Shown in pieces: positions 22,067 to 32,511 of a DNA stretch of 64,000 bases; the stretch's first letter is position 1; each line of letters opens with the position of its first letter. Both the position numbers and the translations under genes were made by a program. Where the stretch lies: the NCBI GenBank assembly GCA_032433765.1, contig JAVIAB010000139.1, forward strand, positions 39,303,397 to 39,367,396, given 5' to 3'. The notes under the pieces are model-generated. The model was given only the letters and a program-made list of their open reading frames with translations. It did no database searches and had not been told where the DNA came from. Origin of the DNA: Megaustenia siamemsis. Its lineage: Eukaryota; Mollusca; Gastropoda; Stylommatophora; Ariophantidae.

Positions 22067-22085
22067 GGGGGGGGGGGGGGGGGGG
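22067..22085 (+). repeat. Uninterrupted G19 tract
   Basis: Nineteen consecutive G. It could be inflated or shortened by sequencing, but lies in otherwise well-behaved sequence. Confidence 0.85.
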
Positions 22086-22129
22086 AATCTGCAATCTAAT
22101 AACAACAACCAAGAGTTAAGGTTAAAGTA

Positions 22130-22510
22130 GGATCAAGTCTACTGCAATAGTTCTTAAAACGAAGTGTAAGGAATAAAGTCTTTTACGATTGATCGTAAAA
22201 CGAAGTGTAAGGAATAAAGTCTTTTACGATTGATCGTAAAACGAAGTGTAAGGAATAAAGTCTTTTACGATTGATCGTAAAACGAAGCGTAAGGAATAAA
22301 ATCTACTACTAAAGATCTTAAAACTAATCGTAAAGGATAAAGTCTTCTACCATATATCTTAAAACGAAAAGTAAAGGATAAAGTCCACTTCTATAGATCT
22401 TAAAACGACGCGTAAAGAATAAAGTCGACTACTATAAATCTTAAAACGAACTGTAAAGGAAGAAGTGAGATAAAGTCTACTACTATAGATCTTAAAAACG
22501 AACTGTAAAA
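22130..22510. repeat. 41-bp tandem repeat, decaying to the right
   Basis: Units hold AAACGAAGTGTAAGGAATAA and TCTTTTACGATTGATCGTAA. Units at about 22160-22285 are almost identical at 41-bp spacing. From 22290 to 22510 the units diverge (TCTACTACTATAGATCTTAA variants) and lengths vary. A short self-complementary core (TTTTACGATTGATCGTAAAA) lies in each left-hand unit. Confidence 0.9.
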
Positions 22511-22662
22511 ATATTTTTAATAGAACAAAAAAGACTTAGATAAAGACAGGTAAGCGTTTATAACTGTTTCTAGGTGTAATTTATATTTTATTCTTCTTTC
22601 CTTGTTAATTCTGTAACAGTTGATATTGCAATGTTATTGTGTTGAATTTTAAGTGTGTGTGC

Positions 22663-23004
22663 AGAAAAGACGATGGTCATATGTTGGACATGTGATGAGA
22701 AGAGATAATAACCGAATAGCAAAGCAAGCCCTCATGTGGGAAACAACAGGTATGAGAAAAAAAAGGAATACCCAGAGAGACACTGAGAAAAACATTGATG
22801 AGAGAGGCAAGAGCAACAGGATTCGGCTCCCTCAATGAGATGGAGCTGCTTGCACAGAACAGAGACAAATGGCGAGATTTGATAAAATATCTTTAAAAGA
22901 ATTGAAAACTGCTAGAACAGAAATTCAGATAAGAGAAGGAGTATCTTGGTCTACGCCCTATGGGCCGGCTACGGCTCGAAAGGTCAATAGATAGATAGAT
23001 GGTA
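22663..23004 (+). mobile_element. L-B LINE, short 3' copy
   Basis: The plus strand encodes the L-B ORF end, with RRWSYVGHVMRRDNNRIAKQ. It diverges through a frameshift (22653-22838 open), then reads NEMELLAQNRDKWRDLIKYL. The 3' UTR GGGCCGGCTACGGCTCGAAA leads into (GATA)n. TSD TGTGTGTGC at 22654-22662 and 23005-23013. Slightly more diverged than the three minus-strand copies. Confidence 0.93.
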
Positions 23005-23013
23005 TGTGTGTGC

Positions 23014-23642
23014 GTCCATCTCTGGTGTCTTCCAAAAGGAGAGAGAGAGAGAGAGTTTACTCCGAGGGCTGACGTAAAGACCATCTGCCCCAGTGTTGGT
23101 CTGAGTAGCGAGCATGTTAAGGATATTTTTTTGTTCGGTTAAAAAAAAAAAAATAAATAATAAAAAAACCATTGGCCCTACCGGAAACACAATTGCCGGT
23201 TTGCTCAAACATTCACTTCACTCGGCAACCGGTTTACCACACTTCCATATCTTCCTTTTAAAACTCCCCAACCTCCCGCAACATTTGACTTTTCCACGTT
23301 CATCACCAGTCTTATCATACATACAACGTCAGTCTCTATGTTATGCTGCTAAGCTATGTTTTTTTAAACAAAAAAACTGCACTGTCTCTGATTCTTGTCA
23401 TGAATTTACATACACACTCCTTGATTTATTTTCCACACTCACTATCAGGCAGTGTCAGCAGCCACATGAGCATTGTTTCCGTCATGCTCGCTAAATTATA
23501 TTCCAGGCATATTCCCCTATGAATCTCATTATATTTCCGTACACAAGGAAAAAAAACCCAGATAATACGATAACGTTTCCTCTCACCCAACACGTTTTTA
23601 ACTTGAAACGTTCACCATCCGTGCTAAATCATATATGCTCTT
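23014..23642. other. Unassigned stretch
   Basis: A short (GA)n run at about 23040-23055 and an A-rich patch at 23141-23167. The 126-codon open frame 23114-23494 has no recognisable features. Confidence 0.5.
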
Positions 23643-23650
23643 TTTAACTG

Positions 23651-24251
23651 GGAGCCGCGTTACCTCAGTTGTTAGTGAACTGGACTACAAAGGAAAAGGG
23701 GTAGAGTTCGATCCCAACCGACGGGATTCAAAAACAGGGTTCACTGTAGTCCGGGTGAACTGGACTATAAAGGACAAGGGGACCGGTTCGATTCCAAAGA
23801 CCGGGTTCACCCAGTCTTAAATGGATACCGGATTTTTTTCTGGGAAAGTAAAGCGGCACTCCCGTGTGTTACCGGGGCCTCATTATGTGGGAAGTAAAGA
23901 ATAGTGACACTGTGACCTTCCAGGCATGTCGTAAGAGGCGACTAAGGAGGTTGATCGATGGCTTGACAAGCTGTCATTGTAAAAAGCATTGTTATGGAAA
24001 CAGAACGATAGATTTTAGAAGTAGTGATCTCTGCAATTTGTGCCATTTTGGCACGCAAGATTTCTGTTTTTGAGATTGTAGTTCTGCCCTTTGTGCCGTC
24101 TTAGGCTCGAAAGGACAATAGATAGATAGAAAACGGCACGGGCGTAATACCGACCACATTACCCCAAATATCATGTACTGACGGACACCATATTCCCTAT
24201 ATGCCACATCGCGTGACGGGGGCTCTTTACTTTTTTTTTTTTTTACTTCTC
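23651..24251 (+). mobile_element. S1 SINE with duplicated head, interrupted by S2
   Basis: Starts GGAGCCGCGTTACCTCAGTT. It carries two tRNA-like B regions in tandem: GAGTTCGATCCC near 23707-23718, and after a second GTGAACTGGACTATAAAGG another GGTTCGATTCC near 23785. The head was therefore partly duplicated. The body resumes with GGAAAGTAAAGCGGCAC, is broken by S2 (23860-24133) and continues with CGGCACGGGCGTAATACCG to the GGCGTGACGGGGGCTCTTTA end. TSD TTTAACTG at 23643-23650 and 24252-24259. Both events add length to an otherwise ordinary S1. Confidence 0.87.
23860..24133 (+). mobile_element. S2 SINE with L-B-like tail, nested in S1
   Basis: A 274-bp insertion that splits S1 between two copies of CGGCAC (23854-23859 and 24134-24139), a 6-bp TSD. 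It includes CAGGCATGTCGTAAGAGGCG, a motif I associate with dispersed invertebrate repeats. It ends with TTAGGCTCGAAAGGACAATA plus (GATA)n. That ending matches the L-B LINE end (TACGGCTCGAAAGGTCAATA plus (GATA)n). No ORF. The shared 3' end suggests S2 uses the L-B reverse transcriptase in trans, as known for SINE/LINE pairs in general. Confidence 0.83.
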
Positions 24252-24430
24252 TTTAACTGTGTTCTTTGATTTACTTTTCTCGTGATAGTAAGAGATAGAA
24301 TGTTCCAATATTTTAAGAATAAGTAATGTCTTCTTAATATTTTGCTCCACCGTTTGAATCATGAAGAGGTGGTATATTTAACCATCAGGATAATGCTAGT
24401 TATGTCGTTAGAGATATTGTTGTACGGAAC

Positions 24431-25330
24431 ATCTTTCTTCTCTCTGATTCCATCTATCCACTGAGTTGTTGCGATATTGGCCTTCATTCTTCCCTCTCCC
24501 TTCAATCTATCCATTGAGCTGTTGTCATGTTAACCTTCATTCTTCTCTCTGATTCCATCTATCCATTGAGTTCTTGCCATATTAAACTTCTTTCTTCTCT
24601 CTGCTTCCATCTATCCATTGAGTTGTTGCCATATTAAACTTCTTTCTTCTCTCTGCTTCCATCTATCCATTGAGTAATTGCCATATTAAACTTCTTTCTT
24701 ATCTCTGCTTCCATCTATCCATTGAGTTGTTGCCATATTAAACTTCTTTCTTCTCTCTGCTTCCATCTATCCATTGAGTTGTTGCCATATTAAACTTCTT
24801 TCTTCTCTCTGCTTCCATCTATCCATTGAGTAATTGCCATATTAAACTTCTTTCTTATCTCTGCTTCCATCTATCCATTGAGTTCTTGCCATATTAAACT
24901 TCTTTCTTCTCTCTGCTTCCATCTATCCATTGAGTTATTGCCATATTAAAATTCTTTCTTCTCTCTGATTCCATCTATCCATTGAGTTGTTGTCATATTA
25001 AACTTCTTTCTTCTCTCTGCTTCCATCTATCCATTGAGTTGTTGCCATATTAAACTTCTTTCTTCTCTCTGATTCCATCTATTCATTGAGTTGTTGCCAT
25101 ATTAAACTTCTTTCTTCTCTCTGATTCCATCTATCCATTGAGTTGTTGCCATATTAAACTTCTTTCTTCTCTCTGATTCCATCTATCCATTGAGTTGTTG
25201 CCATATTAAACTTCTTTCTTCTCTCTGCTTCCATCTATTCATTGAGTTCTTGCCATATTAAACTTCTTTCTTCTCTCTGATTCCATCTATTCATTGCGTT
25301 GTTGCCATATTAACCTTCTTTCTTCTCTCT
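24431..25330. repeat. 52-bp satellite (about 17 units) derived from a LINE ORF end
   Basis: The unit contains TTCCATCTATCCATTGAGTT and GCCATATTAAACTTCTTTCT. The left two units are more diverged. On the minus strand one frame reads QWIDGIREKKEVNMATT per unit. QWIDGIRE is the usual LINE C-terminal motif that follows the GRPRKRW segment. The array's right end runs without a gap into a degenerate LINE C-terminus at 25325-25572. The array therefore probably grew from the end of that LINE ORF. Confidence 0.93.
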
Positions 25331-25572
25331 GATTCCATCAATGCACCTTTCCTGTGCCGTCCTCTCCCCTTGCAGTTCGATGTTTTATGCACGTGCTGCA
25401 AATCTCCTGGGTATAATTCTGGCCGAATGCCCAAACCGCCTAACTCTTTGATGTTCGATAAAATCGTTGACATTTTCTGAGACTGTTCCTACATATTTGT
25501 TTGTCGTTCCGCAGTTTCTTTTTTCTTTATCTCTCCTATTTTGGGAAATCCCAGAAGATTCGTGACTCATGT
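25325..25572 (-). mobile_element. Degenerate LINE ORF C-terminus
   Basis: The minus strand, over two frames, gives NVNDFIEHQRVRRFGHSARI, PRRFAARA, a frame break, IELQGERTAQERCIDGIRE. This follows the known LINE pattern of an IEHQRLRWFGHhxRM box, an RxPARAL segment, ELQGKRxRGRPRKRWIDGI and the end. It is probably the progenitor of the adjoining 52-bp satellite. Confidence 0.8.
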
Positions 25573-25788
25573 GCTAGTGTGTCAAGAGCAAAGGACCAAG
25601 CTCGATCCTGAACGAGGACTTATAAGTTCACATCCGTCAACGTGCACACAAGATTATTTTCTGGGAAAGAAAAGCGGTAGTGACATAATGCTGACCACAT
25701 CATCCATCACGGCTCCCCCCCCCCCCCTCCCCCCCCCACACACAAAAAACTAAGAAAAAACAAATTCAAAATAATTAAATGTGTGAAT

Positions 25789-26037
25789 AGGGAGCCGCGA
25801 TAGCTCAGTGGTTAGTGAACTGGACTACAAAAAACAAGAGTTCGATCATGATCGACGGCTCCCAGGTTCACCCAGCCTTAAGCGGGTACCGAATTTTTTT
25901 CTGGTAAAGTACAGCGGCACGGTTGTAATACCGACAACATTACCCCAAAAATCATGTGCCGAAGGTCTGTAAAAACTATGGCCACTAACACCATGTTCGT
26001 TATTTGCCACTTGGCGTGATGGGGTTCTTAACTTAAC
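25789..26037 (+). mobile_element. S1 tRNA-derived SINE
   Basis: Head GGGAGCCGCGATAGCTCAGT with an intact A box, and a B box GAGTTCGATCATG that is partly degraded. Body and GGCGTGATGGGGTTCTTAAC end. TSD TTAAATGTGTGAAT (14 bp) at 25775-25788 and 26038-26051. A C-rich tract (CCCCCCCCCCCCTCCCCCCC) lies about 60 bp upstream. Confidence 0.94.
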
Positions 26038-26051
26038 TTAAATGTGTGAAT

Positions 26052-26572
26052 GGTTTTAAAAAAACAACAGATGAAACAGATTCAAGGATGTTTCTCTTTC
26101 CTTCTTTTTCTTTGTTTTATTTGCAACATTACTTGTGTATATCATTCCGCATGATGCGATTTTAATTAGCTCTTCTTATATACCTAACTGAAGACATTGA
26201 TTTAGTCAATGAAGCTCAACACTAGACTTGAGATACGGTCATTTTGTCCAGCATATTGCGGGTATAGCTATAATAATGTGAAATAAATCTCAGTAGAACG
26301 ATATCTACAATCTTATGCTGGTCACTGCATTTATTTGTACACAATTTTTAATATTGACATTTCAATCATTCCATTTAAAAAATGACAGACAATACAAACA
26401 AGATGAATAAATAATTTTCTAGGACACAGATTTTTCAATGTGTATGTTAAAGGATGCAAACAAAGATATTTAGTGAGAAACCTTACAAACATTGAATAAT
26501 GGAAAGAATATGCGCATAGTCGTATGTCACAATAAAGTTGTTATTTACATTGTGATAATATAATAGGTGCAT
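26052..26572. other. Unassigned AT-rich stretch
   Basis: No repeat or gene seen before the 15-bp array begins. Confidence 0.6.
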
Positions 26573-28040
26573 AAATAATGGGTGCTAATATAATGGGTGT
26601 TAATGTGATGGGTGTTAATATGATGGGTGCTAATATGATGGGTGTTAATATGATGGGTGATAATATGATTGGTGCTAATATGATGGGTACTAATATAATT
26701 AGTGCTAATATGATGGGTGCTAATATTATGGGTGTTAATATGATGGGTGCTAATATGATGGATGTTAATATGATGAGTGCGAATATGATTGGTGCTAATA
26801 TAATGTGTGCTAATATGATGGGTGCTAATATGATTGGTGTTAATATAATTGGTGTTAATATGATGGGTGTTAATATGATGGGTGATAGTAGGATGGGTGT
26901 TAAGGCGATGGGTGTTAATATGATGGGTGTTAATATGATGTGTGTTAATGTGATGGGTGTTAATATAATTGGTGTTAATATGATGGGTGTTAATATGATG
27001 GGTGATAGTATGATGGGTGTTAAGGCGATGGGTGTTAATATGATAGGTGATAATATGATGGGTGTTAATATAGTTGGTCTTAATATGATGTGTGTTAATG
27101 TGATGGGTGTTAATATAATTGGCGTTAATATGATGGATGTTAAAGTGATGGATTTTATAATATGATGGGTGCTAATATGATGGGTGCTAATATGATGGGT
27201 GCTAATATGATGGATGTTAATATGATGGGTGTTATAATATGATGGGTGCTAATATGATGGGTGCTAATATAATGGGTGTTAATATGATTGGTGTTAATAT
27301 GATGGGTGCTAATATGATGTGTGCTAATATGATGGGTGTTAATATGTTGGGTGCTAATATGATGGGTGTTAGTATGATGGGTGTTAATATGATGGGTGTT
27401 AGTATGATGGTTGTTAATATGATGAGTGTTAATATAATATGTGTTAATTTGATGTGTGTTAGTTAATATGATGAGTGTTAATATGATAGGTGCTAATATG
27501 ATTGGTGTTAACATGATGGGTGCTAATATTATGGCTGTTAATATGATGGGTGTTAATTTGATGGGTGCTATTATGATGAGTGTTAATATGATTGATATTA
27601 ATATGATTGGTGTTAATATGATGGGTGTTAATGTGATGGGTGTTAATATGATGTGTGTTAATATGATGGGTGCTAATATGATGGGTGCTAATATGATGGG
27701 TGCTAATATGATGGGTGCTAATATGACGGGTGTTAACATGATGGGTGTTAACATGATGGGTTGTTAATATGATGGGTGCTATTGTGATGGGTGTTAATAT
27801 GATGTGTGTTAATATGATGGGTGCTAATATGATGGGTGTTATTATGATGGGTGCTAAAATGATGGGTGTTAATATTATGGGTGCTAATATGATGGATGTT
27901 AATATGATAGGTGTTAATATGATGGGTGCTAATATGATGGGTGTTAATATGATGGGTGTTAATATGATGGGTGCTAATATGATGGGTGTTAATATGATGG
28001 ATGCTAATATGATGGGTGCTAATATGATGGGTGCTAATAT
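26573..28040. repeat. 15-bp satellite, left part (about 97 units)
   Basis: The unit is GGTGYTAATATGATG. The GCT and GTT variants are mixed irregularly, and rarer versions (GGTGATAATATGATT, GTTAAGGCGATGG) recur at longer spacing. Because 15 is a multiple of three, long open frames arise, such as an MGVNMMGANM type on the plus strand and an IILAPIILTPI type on the minus strand. The occasional TTATAATATGATG unit shifts the frame. Not regarded as coding. Confidence 0.97.
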
Positions 28041-28614
28041 CTATCTATCTATCTATTGACCTTTCGAGCCGTAATCGGCCCATAGGGCGTAGACCAAGAT
28101 ACACCTTCTCATATATGAATTTTTGTTCTAGCAGTTTTCTTTTAAAGATATTTTATCAAATCTCGCCATCTGTCTCTGTTCTGTGCAAGCAGTTCTATCT
28201 CATTGAGGGAGCCGACTCCTGCTGCTCTTGCCTCTCTCATCAATGTTCTTCTCAGTGTCTCCCTGGGTCTTCCTCTTTTTCTTTTACCTGTTGTTTCCCA
28301 TATGAGGGCTTGCTTTGCTATTCGATATTATCTCTTCTCATCACATGTCCAACGTATGACCATCGTCTTTTCTTTATTACTGAAGATATTAGTGGTTGAT
28401 TGGCGATTTCTCTAATTTCCTCGTTCGTTTTGAATTCGTTCCATGCTATACCAAGTATTTTCCTTAGACATTTATTTTCGAATGCGTTCAACTTTGTTTC
28501 TATATCTCTTGTTGTTTTCCAGCTTTCACACGCATACGTAAGGGTTGATAGTACATTTGATTTGAATAGCCTAAGTTTTGTGTTTGTGCTAATGAGTTTT
28601 GATTTCCACAATAA
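28041..28614 (-). mobile_element. L-B LINE, 5'-truncated copy inside 15-bp satellite
   Basis: Starts on the plus strand with an ATCT-type (GATA complement) tail and TATTGACCTTTCGAGCCGTA. It ends at TTTGATTTCCACAA, shorter at the 5' end than the 2.7- and 18.3-kb copies. Flanks TGCTAATAT at 28032-28040 and 28615-28623 fit a 9-bp TSD but are also satellite sequence. A one-base deletion near 28325 breaks the minus-strand ORF that is open in the other copies. Confidence 0.94.
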
Positions 28615-29053
28615 TGCTAATATGATGGGTGCTAATATGATGGATGCTAATATGATGGATGCTAATATGATGTGTGCTAATATGATGGATGCTAATATGA
28701 TGGGTATAAATACTATGGGTGCTAATATGATGGGTGCAAATAATATGGGTACTAATATGATGGGTGCAAATACTATGGGTACTAATATGATGGGTGCAAA
28801 TACCATGGGTGCTAATATGATGGGTGCAAATACTATGGGTGCTAATATGATGGGTGCAAATACTATGGGTACTAATATGATGGGTGCAAATACTATGGGT
28901 GCTAATATGATGGGTGCAAATACTATGGGTACTAATATGATGGGTGCAAATACTATGGGTGCTAATATGATGGGTGCAAATACTATGGGTGCTAATATGA
29001 TGGGTGCAAATACTATGGGTACAAAAATGATGGGTGCTAATATTATTTATTAA
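28615..29053. repeat. 15-bp satellite, right part, mostly 30-bp dimers
   Basis: After the L-B insertion the array restarts with GGTGCTAATATGATG units. From about 28700 it becomes an alternating dimer of GGTGCTAATATGATG and GGTGCAAATACTATG units, 30-bp period, with a GGTACTAAT sub-variant. This dimer form is absent left of the insertion. Confidence 0.96.
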
Positions 29054-30221
29054 AATCTTTGCTCATTCTATGATTTGGAATTAGATAATTATTGTACAAC
29101 TTGTTGATAGAGGATCAATATGTGCAAAGTGCGGGGCGACCTAAAACTGTCGACGTTGAACTTCAGTGGGTGAAAAATTCATCTTCTGAGTGAAGTAAAC
29201 TGGTAATATATCAAAGCTATTCTAAAGGATGGGAGGGGATATATTTTGTTATGGGTGGAAATGTTCAAAACTCAGATGTTGATCCGGTTCACAGAAAACA
29301 AATCTTCACAGCTTTATAGGTTAGGGACATATCATAACGGTGAGGTGGTGCTAGTAGCACGTTGGTTAGCTCTTTGGATTTGCGAATAAATCAACATGGA
29401 TTTAGCTCCAGTCCTATATTCTTTAGTCCGGTCAGGAAAAATGTGCAGGTAAAATATATTAATTTAGCTTTCTCACCTTCAATATATGGGGCCTAAAGCG
29501 ATGAATGTACTCCTCTTCATTACTGTATGCTACAGGATGGATTTCCGTTACCTGATGGAGATCAGAACGTAACAAATTTCCTTGTCGTGAATTGTTTGGG
29601 AGACGATTAGCGGAAAGATTTTGTGAACATCTACGAGATGTTCAACAGAATACTGGTAGTCCAGTGTCTTCCCATTTCAACTCCTAAGACCACAAGGGCA
29701 AAGACGACATCTGTATCACTGGTATTGTCCTTTGTTACTTCGGCGACCGCAGCCGATTTGCTTTGGAGAATCGTCTCATAGTCCAGTTTGGTTCGCTGAC
29801 TCCACGAGGCATGAATGTATCTCACTCGTACACATAGTTTCCCTTTAGTTGCTCCTTTTCTATTGCATAGCCTTCTCTGCTGCCCATGTTTGGGCACTTT
29901 ATGCTTTCCACTATGCCATACTATTCATAGTTCTCCTCCACTAGCCCCCACTGAGACACTTCGGTGGTCTCCTATACCTCTTTTTCTGTGTTACTTACCC
30001 TTCATATGTTTTTATTGTACCCCACTCTCAGACATCTCACTCTTTCTGCATTTTGAGTACCTGTTATTCTTCTGTTCTATTCTTTCTCCTTTGTGTTTGC
30101 ACACTGACCTAGGTGTGTACGCTTCTGGTTATGTGGGCGTTATGCGCACATTTCTACATATAAATGATTGTCCCCATATGGGTGTGCATATGCATGTATG
30201 TGTTCATATGTATGGGTATTG
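29054..30221. other. Unassigned stretch
   Basis: No gene recognised. Around 29340-29560 there is a loosely tRNA-like segment, too degraded to call. The 228-codon frame 29815-30501 runs through the TA repeat and is not credible as a gene. Confidence 0.5.
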
Positions 30222-30312
30222 GTGTATATATATATATATATATATATATATGCATTTATATGTATGTATGTATATATATATATATATATGTAAATATATA
30301 TATATATATATA
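30222..30312. repeat. (TA)n-rich microsatellite
   Basis: Several TATATATATATA runs, broken by GCATTTATATGTATGTATG and GTAAATA. Confidence 0.93.
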
Positions 30313-30535
30313 GGTGTGTGCATGTCTGTTTGTGCGTGTATATACGTATACACGCATCTGTGTGTGTATACATGTATTTGTGGGCCCTTAGATACTTTTA
30401 GACATTGTCAGTGTCTTTGCAGTCGAGGTAACCTAGACGGCGTTCCCCCACACTCGCATATTTTTAGAACCCTTCACACGGTCTTGACCAGCAGGGTATA
30501 ATTACAGTTACACCCGTGTGACTATTTCTTTCCCA

Positions 30536-30772
30536 TTCTAACCACGGTCTACGACACAGGGAAGACATTTTTCTTTTCTTAAACCAGTTTCGATTATTTT
30601 GTTTTGGATGTTTCATTACTAGTTAGCTATGTAGGATTAGTTTTATTTACTTACATATCTGTGTGTGTTGTTTGTTTGTTCCTGCTGAAGGCCTATTGAG
30701 CGGAAACGTCGTTCAAATCTGTGTCGTCTATCAATCACGTACAACTTTTACCATACCATTTTTTCTATTTTT
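30536..30772 (+). repeat. Dispersed repeat G, copy 2
   Basis: Same orientation and block order as 13620-13852: ACAGGGAAGACATTT, a T-rich middle, TTTGTTTGTTCCTGCTGAAG, the GAGCGGAAACGTCGTTCAAA block, GTGTCGTC and ATCACGTA. No ORF or TSD identified. Confidence 0.65.
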
Positions 30773-31235
30773 TTTTTCAATTATCCTTCGTGAATTGTTT
30801 GCAGTTTCAACTAATTTGTAATAACAAGCAGCAATTTGTTAACAGAGAATGATAATTGTAATCTCTGCCGTAAAAGTAATATCTTTGAACAACGTAGAGG
30901 GAGTAGTTTATTTAGATCCACAGCAAAGCAGCAATAATTAAAGTCAAAACGGCGCTGAAAAATATTGATTGCCGTTACAGATACAGAATGATGGTGCCCG
31001 TTCGCATACCTAATAAATTATGCATTGGGGGGGGGGGGTGTAGACTGGAGGGGTGCCCTATTGTAAAATGCTTTTTCATGTGATCTCACATGCACCATCA
31101 GTTATTTCTCGCGAACTGTCAGAAACTTGCCACTAAACCTCTAGCTATCTCAGATTCTAGACTCAACACGCAGAGCGCGCACAATTATTTTTACTCTTGC
31201 AAAATTATTTCTCGAGTCTAGGAAAGAAAAGGGCA
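30773..31235. other. Unassigned stretch with G12 tract
   Basis: A run of 12 G at about 31027-31038. Otherwise nothing recognised. Confidence 0.6.
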
Positions 31236-31370
31236 AATAGAAGCAAAGTTGGCAGGCATAGATCGATTTGATGAGATCGAACATCTACCTTACAATGAGA
31301 TGGATGGCGAAAAACACCACGAATCCTATACGGCCTCAATCGGCACTGTAAGGCTCAAGATCAAGGTAAT
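31236..31370 (+). mobile_element. Diverged L-B LINE 3' remnant
   Basis: An open stretch reads LAGIDRFDEIEHLPYNEMDG, which aligns residue by residue with the L-B ending AAGIGSLDEIELLAQNRDRW. It is followed by CCTATACGGCCTCAATCGGC, comparable to the L-B 3' UTR segment CCCTATGGGCCGGCTACGGC. The tail is lost. This explains the start of the 85-codon frame 31249-31506, which I therefore do not call a gene. Confidence 0.6.
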
Positions 31371-31559
31371 TTTTTTTGCTGAGCCACTTGAAACGCCTTG
31401 TGTAAACACCAATGTATTGGGAAACTTCTCGCATAATCACCAGCCTTCTCCGCTTAATTTTAAGCCACATCTTGGTGAAACCATAGCATCACCAGGCAGA
31501 AGTTAACTCGAGAAAAACATGCACTTGTGTTTGGTGTGTTTTGTTTGGCAAAGTCCCCA

Positions 31560-32062
31560 TTACTCTCACGGGGAAATCCACCCCACATCTCGCGAAATTC
31601 CTCCCACGTCTCGAATATTATTATTGACGTGACGTGTAACTCCTTTCCACTTCCAGAAATTACTATTAACGTGACATGTGATTCCTCTCCACGTCTCAGA
31701 AATTATTATTAACGCGATGCGTAACTTCTTTCCACACCTTGGAAATTCTTGTTTACGTGACTCTTGACTCTTTGATACGTCACGGAATACCCTTCTAACG
31801 TTACGCGTAACACGCGTGACTCCTTTCTACATCTGGCAATATTCCTTATTAACGTTACGAATAATTCATTTCCATATATCGCGATATTCATTATTACCGT
31901 TACGAGTAATTCATTTCCATATCTCGCGATATTCCTCATTAATGTTACGAGTAATTCCTTTCCACATCTCGCGATATTCTTTATTAACGTCACGAGTAAT
32001 TCCTTTCCACATCTCGCGATATTTCCTATAAAAGTCACGAGTAATTTTTTTTTCCACATCTC
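31560..32062. repeat. 45-bp degenerate tandem repeat (about 11 units)
   Basis: Units contain GTAATTCCTTTCCACATCTC and GCGATATTCTTTATTAACGT. Spacing is 45 bp where clearest (31862 to 31907). Identity is highest at 31840-32040 and falls to the left. The minus-strand frame (31709-32059) repeats residues like ARCGKELLVTLIRNI. Not convincing as a gene because it spans only repeats. Confidence 0.9.
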
Positions 32063-32303
32063 GCAAAACTCCTGTCTACTTCACTCGAAATTCCTTTTCA
32101 GATCTCGCAAAGGCTCGATCCTCCCTCTCATCTCAGAACACTCGGTTCACCTCTACTAAAATTTCCGCTCGTGAGATCTGTAATGGGGTAAGCCTAAAAC
32201 AATTATAACGAACATTAAATAATCAAAAGACTAGTTCAAGTTGTTTGTTGTTAGAATCACCATCACTGTACACCGGATCTATAGTTCCTCCGATATCCCT
32301 CTC

Positions 32304-32511
32304 GAGAATCTTGGGAAAATCCGAGGAGAATCTTGGGAAAATCCGAGGAGAATCTTGGGAAAATCCGAGGAGAATCTTGGGAAAATCCGAGGAGAATCTT
32401 GGGAAAATCCGAGGAGAATCTTGGGAAAATCCGAGGAGAATCTTGGGAAAATCCGAGGAGAATCTTGGGAAAATCCGAGGAGAATCTTGGGAAAATCCGA
32501 GGAGAATCTTG
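32304..32511. repeat. 22-bp satellite, 10 identical units
   Basis: Ten units (nine exact periods) containing GAGAATCTTGGGAAAATCCG, without any substitution that I can see. The unit lacks stop codons in every frame on both strands, so about 100-codon open frames appear in all six frames. Perfect homogeneity indicates recent expansion, or possible assembly or replication slippage. Confidence 0.97.

Noticed and set aside
26578..27165. Methionine/asparagine-rich repeat protein in the 15-bp satellite
   Set aside because: Product of a 15-bp unit lacking stops. The opposite strand is equally open and frame shifts occur at irregular units.
29340..29560. tRNA-derived SINE
   Set aside because: A GTTGGTTAGCTC string hints at an A box, but no B box at the right distance and no copy elsewhere in the window.
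29815..30501. 228-codon plus-strand frame
   Set aside because: Passes through a (TA)n microsatellite coding for alternating Ile/Tyr. No domain recognisable.
31249..31506. 85-codon frame as a small gene
   Set aside because: Its N-terminal part aligns with the L-B LINE ORF end, so it is a retrotransposon remnant.
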